Part shown: positions 17,722 to 27,900 of the stretch, one piece after another
Position numbering within the stretch: the stretch's first letter is position 1
Layout of the letters: every line of letters starts with the position of its first letter
From: Paenibacillus sp. Soil766
GTDB lineage: Bacteria > Bacillota > Bacilli > Paenibacillales > NBRC-103111
Direction of reading: 5' to 3'
Assembly (NCBI RefSeq): GCF_001428105.1
Contig: NZ_LMSJ01000028.1
Span: 31,740 to 95,739 of the forward strand
DNA: 64,000 nt
Notes under the pieces: model-generated
What the model was told of the DNA's origin: nothing
Seen by the model: only the letters and a program-made list of their open reading frames with translations
Databases searched by the model: none
Translations under genes and position numbers: made by a program

Positions 17722-19362
17722 ATGAAGAGAAGATTAAAACAAGTAGGATCTGTCGTATTACTTTCTGCACTCGTAGTTTCAGTAACCGCATGTGGTAATG
17801 ATACGGAAAGCACGAGCTCATCGGCAGCACCGCAGGCAAGTAGCGAGGCGCAGCCGCCAAAGTTGACGAAGCTATCGTATTGGGTAGCTAATCACTCTGC
17901 AGCCTCAGGTCAAATGAAAACATACGCTGAAATGGGCATGTATAAGGAACTCGAAAAAGCTACTGGGGTCAAGGTTGAGTTCCAGCATCCTCCACTCGAA
18001 GTGCCGCAAGCGCAAGAACAATTTAACTTAATGATCGCTACGAACGAGCTGCCAGATGTCATTGAAGCGAGTTGGGGGGCAACAAGCGGGGCGGTCATTC
18101 GTTACCCTGGCGGACCGGAAAAAGCGATTTTAGATAAGAAAATTATTAAACTGAACGATCTCATCGACAAATATGCTCCGAACTTGAAGAAGTTGCTTGC
18201 CGCTCATCCGGATTGGAAAAAGCAGATCTCAACAGATGAAGGAAGCATCTATGCGTTCCCGTTCTTACGCGGTGACGATAAAGTCAGAGTGTTCTTCGGA
18301 CCATCGATCCGTCAAGATTGGCTGGATAAATTGGGCCTCAAGATGCCGACGACCATCGATGAATGGTACACCGTGCTGAAAGCTTTTAAAGAAAAAGATC
18401 CCAATGGCAATGGGAAAGCGGATGAAATTCCAATTTATCTGGATAAAAATCTATTCTCAACAGACGCTCCTTTCCTTGGGGCATGGGGTATTAACTACAG
18501 CTTCTATCAAGATGGCGGCACAGTCAAATACGGTCCGATTCAGCCGGAATATAAGGAATTCCTGACAACCATGAACAAGTGGTATAAAGAAGGCTTGCTG
18601 GATAAGGATTTCGCAGCTCCGAACGACAAACTATTTGATAACAAAATGACGACAAGCCTCTTGGGTGCAACGGCTTCCTTTAATGGAGGAGGCATTGGGA
18701 AGTATGCCGGTCTTATGAAGGACAAAGATCCTAAATTCGATTTGGAAGCGGCTCCATATCCGGTATTGAAAGCCGGTGACAAAGCGATCTGGGGGCAAAA
18801 GGATTTTGCTTATAACGGTGTGGGGGCAGCGATTTCGGCAGTGAATAAAAACCCAATCGAAACGGTGAAATGGCTCGATTACGCTTACGGGGAAAAGGGC
18901 GATCTGCTGTTCAACTACGGTGTAGAAGGTACGAGCTACAAGATGGAAAACGGCAAAGCAACGTTCTTGCCAGAAATTTTAAACCCGCCAGCGGGAACGA
19001 GCATTCAGCAATCGATTGCCAAATATAATCGTGCGACGTGGAGTGCGCCATTCGTGCTCAGCGATAATTTCCAATTGCAATATTTGGCGCTGCCGCAGCA
19101 GAAGAAAGCCTTGGAAGTGTGGTCGAAGCCAACGGCTGAGCGTAAAATACCACTCGTTTCTCCAACGCAGGATGAAAGCAGCAAATTCGCATCCATCGTG
19201 ACGGATATCCAAACGTATCAAGATGAAATGCTTTTGAAATTCATCATGGGCGTTGAGCCGATTGATAACTTTGATTCCTATGTGAAAAAGATTAAGAGCA
19301 TGGGGATTGATGATGCGACCAAAATCCAGCAAGGAGCTTTGGAGCGTTTTAATAAACGCTAA
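17722..19362 (+). CDS. Extracellular solute-binding lipoprotein (LplA/YtcQ type)
   Basis: The 546-residue protein has a lipoprotein signal peptide with Cys24 in SVTAC followed by a Ser/Ala-rich linker, then a type-I-like cluster fold with the family marks RQDWLDKLGL and DPNGNGKADEIP (a calcium-binding-like loop). It would be anchored on the outer face of the membrane and deliver an oligosaccharide to the two permeases that follow. It is first in the operon 17722-24466 with permeases and a GH95-like glycosidase, under the direct-repeat operator at 17520-17558. The cargo is inferred to be a fucosylated or galactosylated oligosaccharide from the neighbouring enzymes. Confidence 0.92.
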   Translation: MKRRLKQVGSVVLLSALVVSVTACGNDTESTSSSAAPQASSEAQPPKLTKLSYWVANHSAASGQMKTYAEMGMYKELEKATGVKVEFQHPPLEVPQAQEQFNLMIATNELPDVIEASWGATSGAVIRYPGGPEKAILDKKIIKLNDLIDKYAPNLKKLLAAHPDWKKQISTDEGSIYAFPFLRGDDKVRVFFGPSIRQDWLDKLGLKMPTTIDEWYTVLKAFKEKDPNGNGKADEIPIYLDKNLFSTDAPFLGAWGINYSFYQDGGTVKYGPIQPEYKEFLTTMNKWYKEGLLDKDFAAPNDKLFDNKMTTSLLGATASFNGGGIGKYAGLMKDKDPKFDLEAAPYPVLKAGDKAIWGQKDFAYNGVGAAISAVNKNPIETVKWLDYAYGEKGDLLFNYGVEGTSYKMENGKATFLPEILNPPAGTSIQQSIAKYNRATWSAPFVLSDNFQLQYLALPQQKKALEVWSKPTAERKIPLVSPTQDESSKFASIVTDIQTYQDEMLLKFIMGVEPIDNFDSYVKKIKSMGIDDATKIQQGALERFNKR

Positions 19363-19442
19363 GGGAGAGAAGAGCGGGGGATGAACAGAGCAGATGGTTG
19401 ATCCCCTTTTCTCATATAGAAACTTTGAAGGAAAGGGTAGGG

Positions 19443-20426
19443 GTGACGATGAGGCAAAGCCATGCACCTGTTGAGGCCGCACAGGCCGTAATTACCAAGA
19501 AAACCTATCGGAATCCGACTGTTCTGGAAACCATACGCGGGGATTTGAGACGGCATTGGTCCATTTATGTAATGGCCCTTCCCGTGATTGCCTATTACTT
19601 GATTTTTCATTATGGACCGATGTACGGATTGCAAATTGCTTTTAAAGACTTCTCCCCGGCGAAAGGGATTTTGGGAAGTACGTGGGTGGGATTTAAGCAT
19701 TTTGACAGCTTCTTTAACGGTATTTACTTCTGGCGATTGATCAAGAATACCATCTTAATTAACCTTTATGATCTGCTGTTCGGCTTCCCGGCAGCTATCA
19801 TTCTTGCGTTATTGCTTAACGAAATCCGTCAAAGCGTGTTCAAAAGAGTCGTGCAATCGATCTCCTATTTGCCGCATTTTATTTCGATTGTTGTTGTGGC
19901 GGGGATGATGATAGACTTTCTAAGCCGCAATGGTCTTATAAATCAAATTATTGGCACCTTTGGCATTGAACCTATTGATTTCCTGCAAAAAGAAGGTTGG
20001 TTCCGCTTTCTGTTCGTATCCTCCGGTATTTGGCAAGGCATCGGCTGGGGCTCCATTGTTTATTTGGCGGCGATGTCTACCATCGATCCAACGTTGTATG
20101 AAGCAGCTAGGATGGATGGCGCTAACCGCTGGAAGCAGACGCTGCATATTACGATTCCGGGCATTATGCCGACGATCGTTATCTTATTTATTTTGCAAAT
20201 GGGGAATATGCTGACGGTTGGCAGTGAGAAAGTGCTCCTGTTGTACAATCCACTTACCTACGGAACAGCGGACGTGATATCGACCTATGTCTATCGCAAA
20301 GGGGTATTGGAAGCAAGTTATAGCTTTACAGCGGCTGTCGGTCTGTTCAACTCGGTGATCAGCTTTGCTCTGATCGTGGCAGCCAATAGCTTTGTTAAGC
20401 GGATCAGCGAGAACAAACTGTGGTAA
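19443..20426 (+). CDS. Sugar ABC transporter permease (LplB/YteP type)
   Basis: The protein is about 327 residues with six predicted membrane helices. The signature PMYGLQIAFKDFSP follows helix 1 and the EAA loop is LYEAARMDGAN followed by LHITIPG. The frame is open from 19398, but GTG 19443 has AAGGAAAGG six nucleotides upstream and ATG 19449 is also possible; the earlier ATG lacks a ribosome-binding site. It is the second gene of the operon, between the lipoprotein and the LplC-type permease. It forms the membrane channel with that partner, energised by an ATPase encoded elsewhere. Confidence 0.92.
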   Translation: MTMRQSHAPVEAAQAVITKKTYRNPTVLETIRGDLRRHWSIYVMALPVIAYYLIFHYGPMYGLQIAFKDFSPAKGILGSTWVGFKHFDSFFNGIYFWRLIKNTILINLYDLLFGFPAAIILALLLNEIRQSVFKRVVQSISYLPHFISIVVVAGMMIDFLSRNGLINQIIGTFGIEPIDFLQKEGWFRFLFVSSGIWQGIGWGSIVYLAAMSTIDPTLYEAARMDGANRWKQTLHITIPGIMPTIVILFILQMGNMLTVGSEKVLLLYNPLTYGTADVISTYVYRKGVLEASYSFTAAVGLFNSVISFALIVAANSFVKRISENKLW

Positions 20427-20438
20427 GGAGATTTGCAC

Positions 20439-21311
20439 ATGAAACTAACACGTGGAGAGCGCACATTTGGCTACTTTAACCTATTAATAATGCTCGTGCT
20501 TTGCGCGGTCACTTTATATCCGTTCCTGTACGTGGCACTAGCTTCCATTAGCGATGCGACATCTTTGCTGCAGCATCGCGGGATTATGCTAGGGCCAGCA
20601 GGCTTTGATCTGGACGCTTACAAAGCTGTGTTCAAGAATCCAATGATCGTGAAAGGGTATCAGAATACGCTGCTCTATGTCGTACTCGGCACAACGATCA
20701 ATCTGTTCATGACAGCGATAGGGGCTTATGTCTTGTCTCGGCCGAATCTTTATTTTAAAAATATCATCATGTTTTTTATCGTCGTAACGATGGTGTTCCA
20801 TGGTGGACTCATTCCGAGTTACCTGCTTGTGAACGATCTTGGCATGATGAATACGATGTGGGCTGTTCTCATTCCTGGGGCCATAAATACGTTTAATATG
20901 ATTATTATGCGGACTTCTTTTCAGAGCATCCCAGTCAGCCTGGAGGAATCCGCTAGAATGGATGGCGCAGGCGATTGGAAAATCCTTTTCCGAATTATCC
21001 TTCCGCTTTCGATGCCGGTCATCGCCGTTATGATTTTGTGGTATGCGGTAGGGCATTGGAATTCTTACTTTAGTGCGCTGGTTTATTTGCGGAATAGGGA
21101 AGCTTACCCCCTCCAGCTTGTGCTCCGTGAAATTTTAATTTCTAACAACACGGATTCAATGATGGCCGGAGGAGGCGATGACAAATATGCGATCGGGGAA
21201 ACGATTAAGTATGCGGCGATCATGGTCTCGACGCTTCCCATCATCTGTTTGTATCCGTTTCTTCAGAAATATTTCGTTCAAGGTGTCATGATTGGGGCCA
21301 TTAAGGAGTAG
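20439..21311 (+). CDS. Carbohydrate ABC transporter permease (LplC/YtcP type)
   Basis: The 290-residue membrane protein has six predicted helices and an EAA loop visible as LEESARMDGAG with RIILPLSMP. The C-terminus QGVMIGAIKE is typical. The ATG at 20439 is chosen because AAGGAG (20425-20430) lies 8 nt upstream; the TTG at 20433 would be too close to it. It follows its partner permease by 12 nt and precedes the GH95-like gene by 41 nt. Confidence 0.92.
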   Translation: MKLTRGERTFGYFNLLIMLVLCAVTLYPFLYVALASISDATSLLQHRGIMLGPAGFDLDAYKAVFKNPMIVKGYQNTLLYVVLGTTINLFMTAIGAYVLSRPNLYFKNIIMFFIVVTMVFHGGLIPSYLLVNDLGMMNTMWAVLIPGAINTFNMIIMRTSFQSIPVSLEESARMDGAGDWKILFRIILPLSMPVIAVMILWYAVGHWNSYFSALVYLRNREAYPLQLVLREILISNNTDSMMAGGGDDKYAIGETIKYAAIMVSTLPIICLYPFLQKYFVQGVMIGAIKE

Positions 21312-21352
21312 CCAGCGCTAAATCACTACTAAAGACAGAAGGAGAGATACGT

Positions 21353-24300
21353 GTGAGAGGCGTAACATTCGAGAATGCTCCGAGCAGCTGGAATGAGGCT
21401 TTACCGATTGGCAATGGACATTTTGGCGGTATGGCGTATTTTGAGGATCATAAGCTGACATTAGCGTTGAATCATTATGAGGTTTATTATCACAAACTCC
21501 ATCGGTACAGTCAGAAGGCTCGAAATGGGGAAAGGCAGGATTTCACGCTGCAATATGGACGGACGTTTGAGGAGCTGCGCGCATTGGCTGCAGAACGGTA
21601 TCGAGATCCTGAGCAGGAGCCAGTTATGCTATATGGCGATGCGTTGTCTGCGAACAGTATGTATAGGAAATATGGCAAATCTTCAGGCGGAACATCGCAT
21701 TATCCGACGGGAGAGATTGGACTTTTCCCCTCTGAGGAGCTGGTAGAACCTGATGGATATTCCTTAAGTCTTGATGTTAAAAGGGCTGTAGTTCACCTGC
21801 ATGTGACCAAGGATCACCAGCAGCTGGATGTGAAGACGAGAATCGCTCAGGACGGCGACTTTGTCATCACCGAGATTTGGCAAACCGCCTCATCCTTGCT
21901 GTCCTCTGTCACAATGTCTGTTCCTCAGCGGCGATATGTCGATATGCAGGTGACGTATCACGAACTGGATGAGAAGACCTTCTACTACCTAGGCAGCTTT
22001 TATCCAGATGGGGAGGATCAGGAGCAGTATGAACCGTTCACGTTCATTGTGATGATGAGGATGATCGGGGCCAAAGGACGCATCCATGCGGGTTCCAACG
22101 ACGAATGTCACCACATTGTGCTTCAGGATGCGGAAGCCAACATCACGCTGCTGACAACGGTCGTCACGGAGGAGGAAACGAAGGAGCTGCTTCCGACGGC
22201 GTTGAGTAGACTGAACCAGGCGTCATCCCAAGTAGAGCTTCTGGTCGCGCATCATGAAGCACATTGGCGCAGCTTCTGGTCGCATTCCTCCATTACGTTG
22301 CCGGATAAAATGATTGAGGAATTGTGGTATATCAATTTATACGCAATCGCCTGCTCCAGTGGAAAGGGCGGCAGGATGCGCGAGCAAGCCTGCGGATTGA
22401 ACGGGCTGTGGGATATTAAACAGCCGACCAAATGGGGCAGCATGTGGTACTGGGATGTGAACATTCAAGCGGCATTTTGGCCGCTTTATACGGCGAATCA
22501 CCTTGAAGTTGCCGAAGCGTTCAATGATGGGCTGTTATCCTACGTGGATCTAGCATCACAGATGGCGAAGCAGTTTTACGGTTTGGAAGGCGTAGCAGGA
22601 GATTATCCACATGCGCTGTATGTGAGCATTTGGCCGTGGTGCGCGCAATTTCTGTGGGACTACTATCGTTATAGTATGGACCACGAATTCCTGCGCGAGA
22701 AGGCGTATCCGCTGTTTAAGCAGATTGCCAAATTCTTCGAAGGTTACTTGCAGGTGAATCCGGAGTCAGGACGCTATGAAATCTTCCCGGATATTTCGCC
22801 GGAGCAGGGTCCTTTGACTCGTAACTCAACCTGCAGCCTGTCTGCGGTTAAATATGCCTTGAAGATCGCCATCGAAGCGAACAGGTTGCTTGGTGAAGCG
22901 GAGGCAGATCAGCTGAAGTGGGAGCAGCTTGCAGATCATTTAGCACCGTATCCAACGGCGGATTCCAAACGGTATGGGGATGTCCTGCGGGATTCCGAAT
23001 GGGCACCTGTTGATTTGCATTTACGGCATCCTTCGCTGCTTATGCCGATTTATCCGATTGGAGAAATCAACAAATATAGCGAAGCTGCATGGAGGCTGAG
23101 AGCAGAGAATACGCTCCGTTATGCGGAAAATCAGACGGAATACGGCATGTTTCAGTTTGGGTGGCTTTCCTCTGCTGCTGCTAGATTGGGCAAGGGCAAT
23201 ACGGCGCTTCGACTGCTGTATGAGCAAGGGATCGACTTATCACTTCGATGTAACGGACTGTTTGCGGAAGAAACCGAACGTTGGATGAATTACTGCAACA
23301 TCACGAACGAACCGTTATACCATCCCCACATGATGGAGGCTTCGGGGGAAATGGTGGCGGCAGTGAACGAAATGCTGCTGCACAGCTATGATGGCGTGAT
23401 CGAAGTGTTCCCAGCGCTGCCTTCCGGCGAGCCTGAGCAGGAACGAAAGATTGGTTTGTATGACCATGCGGTGGATTCAAGCGTAAAGCATTATGAGAAA
23501 TGGAGCGACTGCTCCTTTCAGGGCTTGTTGGCTGTTGGCGCGTTTGAAGTGAATGCGGAGCGGAAAAAGGGTCGCACGACGTGGGTTACGATCCGCAGCA
23601 AGGCAGGGAACAAGGTGGTGGTACGCAATCCTTTTGAAGCGGGTGTAAAAGTGAATGTCTCCAGTAAAGTGGGTTCATCGTGGCACGCAGTGGAATTTGT
23701 GCAGGACAATGAGCGCATTTCATTTGCGACTGAGCCGGATGGGGAGTACACCATGTATCCGCACACGGAAGTCTTGGAGTCTAAGCTGCATGCAGGAGTT
23801 TCGGATACTTTTGCGAGTGAGTTGAACTATCCCTTGGTTCATGAAGCCCACACTCATCGGCGAGTATTCCTTGGCAAAAACCAAGACACGCATCACTACA
23901 GAACGCTTGATCATTTTACTTTTGACTATTACTCCGGTAATTATCGGGAATCCAGGTTGGCCGCCTATCGACTCGATTTTGGCATAGGAGGGGAATCGCT
24001 GTACAAGGACTACACCCAAGTACTACCTAGGCAGGTGCACATGGACGGTGTTCTCGGGCAAACGTTCCGTGAAATATCGCCGGATATGAGGTTTACCCCT
24101 TATGCCGGGCTCGGATGGGAAGGCAAGAATCTCTTTGCGATGGATCGAGGAGAGCCTGACGAGCTGCGCAGGGATTTCATCGGAGGCACGAGTGATGCTG
24201 CCTTCATCGTGGAGCTTCCGAAGGGGCGCTATGATGTGCTCTTCGTAAGTGGCGATAACGAACAGCCCTCCTACACAGAGGTTGAAATCGTGGGGCAATT

Positions 24301-24466
24301 TACGTGGAAGCCCGATTGGGTGCTGAAAGCAGGGCAATTTGCCACGGAGATTCTGCCTATCACACAGAGAAAGGATGGTTATGTCAACATTCGATTTCGC
24401 ACCTGTGAAGGCTTGCAATGGCGAGTGAATGCGTTGATTATCAATAAAAATTATACGTATTTGTAG
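21353..24466 (+). CDS. GH95-like glycosidase with C-terminal beta-sandwich extension
   Basis: The 1037-residue protein has no signal peptide and is probably cytoplasmic, acting on imported oligosaccharide. The N-terminus EALPIGNGHFGGM matches the GH95 (alpha-L-fucosidase/galactosidase) start. The (alpha/alpha)6 barrel includes the water-activating Asn in YWDVNIQAAFWP (Asn370) and the general acid in DISPEQGP (Glu484), followed by RHPSLLMPIYP. A GH95-type C-terminal domain runs to about residue 800 (FQGLLAVGAFEV). The last 230 residues are extra: a beta-rich, malectin/carbohydrate-binding-like domain with FTPYAGLGW and FIVELPKGRYDVLFVSGD. GTG 21353 follows AGAAGGAGAGA. It is last in the operon 17722-24466. 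Alpha-1,2-fucosidase or alpha-L-galactosidase activity is possible; substrate unproven. Confidence 0.8.
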   Translation: MRGVTFENAPSSWNEALPIGNGHFGGMAYFEDHKLTLALNHYEVYYHKLHRYSQKARNGERQDFTLQYGRTFEELRALAAERYRDPEQEPVMLYGDALSANSMYRKYGKSSGGTSHYPTGEIGLFPSEELVEPDGYSLSLDVKRAVVHLHVTKDHQQLDVKTRIAQDGDFVITEIWQTASSLLSSVTMSVPQRRYVDMQVTYHELDEKTFYYLGSFYPDGEDQEQYEPFTFIVMMRMIGAKGRIHAGSNDECHHIVLQDAEANITLLTTVVTEEETKELLPTALSRLNQASSQVELLVAHHEAHWRSFWSHSSITLPDKMIEELWYINLYAIACSSGKGGRMREQACGLNGLWDIKQPTKWGSMWYWDVNIQAAFWPLYTANHLEVAEAFNDGLLSYVDLASQMAKQFYGLEGVAGDYPHALYVSIWPWCAQFLWDYYRYSMDHEFLREKAYPLFKQIAKFFEGYLQVNPESGRYEIFPDISPEQGPLTRNSTCSLSAVKYALKIAIEANRLLGEAEADQLKWEQLADHLAPYPTADSKRYGDVLRDSEWAPVDLHLRHPSLLMPIYPIGEINKYSEAAWRLRAENTLRYAENQTEYGMFQFGWLSSAAARLGKGNTALRLLYEQGIDLSLRCNGLFAEETERWMNYCNITNEPLYHPHMMEASGEMVAAVNEMLLHSYDGVIEVFPALPSGEPEQERKIGLYDHAVDSSVKHYEKWSDCSFQGLLAVGAFEVNAERKKGRTTWVTIRSKAGNKVVVRNPFEAGVKVNVSSKVGSSWHAVEFVQDNERISFATEPDGEYTMYPHTEVLESKLHAGVSDTFASELNYPLVHEAHTHRRVFLGKNQDTHHYRTLDHFTFDYYSGNYRESRLAAYRLDFGIGGESLYKDYTQVLPRQVHMDGVLGQTFREISPDMRFTPYAGLGWEGKNLFAMDRGEPDELRRDFIGGTSDAAFIVELPKGRYDVLFVSGDNEQPSYTEVEIVGQFTWKPDWVLKAGQFATEILPITQRKDGYVNIRFRTCEGLQWRVNALIINKNYTYL

Positions 24467-24603
24467 AAGGGTTTTCTGCTAAAAAGAAAGTGAAATGGAC
24501 CCAATCATTAACCATTCTAATATTCCTTGTTAATCAAGGAGTAGTGTTTGGTGACAGGAACTTGGCGCTGGCTCAGATCCTTAAAGGGAAGCATCTTTGG
24601 GGG

Positions 24604-24698
24604 TAAGCGAAGCTTACCCCTGATTTATGTTCGGTGCACAGGTGGCAGACATGCAAAAGAGCATCCTTTTCAGGGGAAATGGCTTCGGTGTTCAGAAA
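24604..24698 (+). repeat. Imperfect direct repeat, copy A (upstream of the GH101 gene)
   Basis: About 95 nt align with 33766-33858 downstream of the GH101 gene. Shared blocks include TAAGCGAAGCTTACCC, TTATGTTCG, CACAGGTGGCA, ATGCAAAA and GCATCCTTTTCAGGGGAA. The copy begins inside a 9-bp hairpin and ends at the AraC operator. The two copies are in the same orientation and bracket a 9-kb segment holding only the GH101 gene. Confidence 0.75.
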
Positions 24699-24768
24699 TA
24701 GCTACTAACGATTTCTAAGATGGACTGATTTATTCTCTGCATGCCAATATTTCATACTTAAATATAAT
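24698..24768 (+). promoter_or_regulatory. AraC-type direct-repeat operator and -10 before the GH101 gene
   Basis: ACTAACGATTTCT (24704-24716) and ACTGATTTATTCT (24724-24736) form a direct repeat with a 20-bp period, and a perfect TATAAT at 24763-24768 follows after 26 nt. Sequence, period and spacing reproduce the operator before the solute-binding gene at 17722. No -35 box is visible. This makes the giant enzyme part of the same regulon although it is outside the operon. Confidence 0.7.
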
Positions 24769-24904
24769 GGAACTGAGAACTAAGCAGTATTCAAGCTCTA
24801 ACCGGTGAAGCATACTTGGAGCAGGTACTCGGGCAACAATTGTTGGTACCGTACAAAGCTGAACGTGATCCAGCGCGTTTACTATTAATTGGGAGGGAAA
24901 AACT

Positions 24905-27900
24905 TTGAGCAAAATGAAATGCAGGATTCTGAGCATGGTATTGGTTTTCGTCATGATGCTGTCGTTAATCGGCAACAACCTTGCGCCATTGACAGCATTT
25001 GCTGCCGACCCGCATGGATCCGAGGCTGAACTAATCAGCGTGGCGGGGGTGACGCTCGAACCAGGCGGAGGAGACGGAAACCAAAGCAATCCGATCACCG
25101 GCAACGTCAGCGTTGTGAAACCTCAGATTACAACGGATGATATCGTTGCTTCTTCCACTGCGATGGTCGAGTTGTACGATAACTCTAATTTCACTATAGA
25201 CCTGCAAGCAATTTCTCTCCATGCGGGTGAGAACGATGTTTACATCAAAGTCACCACGCAAGATGAATCGGATGTAAAACATTATCATATAACAGTGAAT
25301 TTAACCGTAACACAACCGCTCTCTGTAAGCGTTCACAATGTAACGTTTACCATCAACAAAGATGATCAGCCGTTTAACGGGCACAGTAAAACGTTCACGC
25401 TGCGGCAGAATGGGGAAATAATTGGTAACGGTTCCGACGTTGGAGGCACGGTTACATTTGACGTTTATGACGGCACATATAACATTTTTGACGGCAGCGA
25501 AGACACCGGCGAAACAGTTGCTGTATCTGGAATTGCTGTCAAAACGCTCAACTACTACACGGTTGAATTCAGCGCAGAGGATGCAGGTGCGTCCAATGGC
25601 TCGGCGATCATCGCTAAATACAACGACAACTTCATTGCCAGCGGAGCTGTGGTTCTCGGTGGCAAAACGCTGGTGATTACCGCCGAAGGCCGGGGTGCGA
25701 TGTCATCGCCGCCGGACGTGCTCGAAGCCGGATATGCGTACCAATGGAGCGGTGACGGCGCAAACAATCAAATCACTGACACGCTCACAATTAACAATCT
25801 GAACAGAAAGGTTGATGTGCTCTGCATCGTGAAGGGAAGTCTGAGGTTGTACGCTGCGGGCAGAAACAGCGCAAATGCTGCTAAAGCATACTATACGCTG
25901 CCAGAGGTTTTGACTAGTGGACAAATGACAGTTAAGTTCGACTACGTCACATCGGTAACCAGTCCGAACACGGCTGTTTCCTTGGTTCAAAGTGGCACGG
26001 CTGTGAATGCGGATGTCGACAAAATGAACGCCCTTGTGCGGTTCAATACGGGTATTGGCGCATATAACGGCACAGGGTGGGGGGCCGACGTCATCTCCCC
26101 TTTAGTGGCAAATAAAGTGTATCACGTAAGTATCGCGATTGATATGACCGCTAAAACATATAGCGCTTGGGTAACGCCTGAGGGCGGCTCGGAGACGAAA
26201 ATTGCTACAAACTTTGCGTTCAGGGCAAAAAATCCTGCAAACATTGCCGAGCTACGGGTTCTTGATACAAGGACCTCAGGCAATAACGGCGTTACAAAGC
26301 AAATGTGGATTGAGAATATATCCGTTTCCAAGAAGCCGGAACTGACAGTTCTTCTGGATGGAGAAGCGCATCCTGACATCAGCGAAATGGAGTTCGTACT
26401 GATGCAAGACAGCGTCGTAAAGGCTACCGGTGTCAAGAATGGCAACAAAGTTGTCTTTAACGAGACGTTGAACGACGGCATATATGACATTTATGTCGAT
26501 GGCGTCAATTCCAACATAAAGCTCACGATCACCAGTGGGGGAGGTAGCGCGACGGTTGATCTGGGCACTGACGAGAGCAGGGCGAGGAAAGCGCTTCAAG
26601 ATCTTATCACGACCATTGAGGGGCGTGGTCTTAAAGAGGACCGCTACACCTCGGCTACATGGGTGCCGTTTGCCACTGCGCTAACTGGGGCAAAAAACCT
26701 GCTTCTCGACCATACAGTACTGGCGGAAACACTCAATACCGCAACGAGCAACCTGAGCAACACATATGAAGCTCTTGTGCTTATCCCGCGCGCCAACGGG
26801 ATCTACAAGGCGGCGTACGCGGATAAGTTCGGCGGCACTGTAGTTCGCACCAGCATTGGCAACACGTCCAACGGCGCGACTTATCCGAATGGCAGCTACT
26901 CGTCGCCTCCGGCTGGTCAGCCTAACGACAGATCTGTCTTGGGCGGCCTATACACAGGCAGCGATCCCCAAACCTATAGGGCGAAGCCTGGTGCCGGCGT
27001 TACGTTTCCTTTTACAATTCAGAAAGATGGTAAATACGGATTCATGTTAAAGTTCTCCCGTGTCAATTACGAAATTGAGGACTATATCAGCATGTATGTA
27101 AATTACGACCAGGTTGAGAAAAATGAAAACGGCTCTCCGAAAACGCCTGGCAATTACCGCATTCCCCTTGCTGGCAAGGACAGCGAGCTTGTGTTTGTTG
27201 AATCTGATATTTGGACAATGGACCTGAAAGAGGGCGATACCATATCTCTGGTGCTGGACACCTCCAGTCTAGACGTAGTGGACTATCCAGACAAGGGTCT
27301 TGTAAATATCGACTATATCTCCGTCTGGGAGGTTGAGCAGTCTTACACATACGATGCCTTCAACCGCAACTTCTACCTCCTGTCGGGTACTGAAATCATT
27401 ATTCCGGAGCCTGTGACCTTCCCACTCACTTGGGCCAGCAGTGACCCGGAGATAGCGACAGTGGATCCTGTGACTGGAAGGATTCAAACGATCAAGGCTG
27501 GGGACGTTGTCATTACGTCTACTGGTACCGGCGGTTCGTTTAAGTACAATCTGTACATAAAGAATAACGAAGGCGATATTAGGTTGAAAACCGCCCAAGT
27601 CTCGCTATGGGATACAGCAAACAATGTGTTCGACCCACCGGCGGCGGTACGGAATAGCAACGCCAGTGAAGTCCCAGAGAATATCCCGATCGCGTTAACC
27701 GGTCTTAACGGCGGAATCAGGGTAGGCAACGGATTTGTAGATACGATGGACTACGTCCCGGTCGGTTCGTCTATTGAAATCGACGTTCCCGATGCCGTAG
27801 TGAAAAAGCCCGGTATGTATGACATCACCTTAAACTATGCGAAAGGCAGCTCTCAGGCGGCCGGTCAATTGGGGCTGCTTGTGAACGGTCAGCTTGCAGG

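Larger units (their letters stand above)
24467..24904 (+). other. 438-nt intergenic region before the GH101 gene
   Basis: The region holds, in order, the end of the GH95-like operon, a perfect 9-bp hairpin GGGGTAAGC-gaa-GCTTACCCC (24600-24620) that could terminate or stabilise transcripts though it lacks a T run, an imperfect direct repeat shared with the region after the GH101 gene, the AraC-type operator, a TATAAT box, and a leader of about 135 nt. The leader is also similar in parts to the leader of the 17722 gene (TGAGAACT, CAGTATTCA, GAAGCATACTTGG). No gene was recognised. Confidence 0.6.

Noticed and set aside
24600..24620. 9-bp perfect hairpin taken as terminator of the GH95-like gene
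   Set aside because: It lacks a T run and lies over 130 nt after the stop, and its core recurs in copy B of the repeat, so it is listed as part of the repeat region rather than as a terminator.
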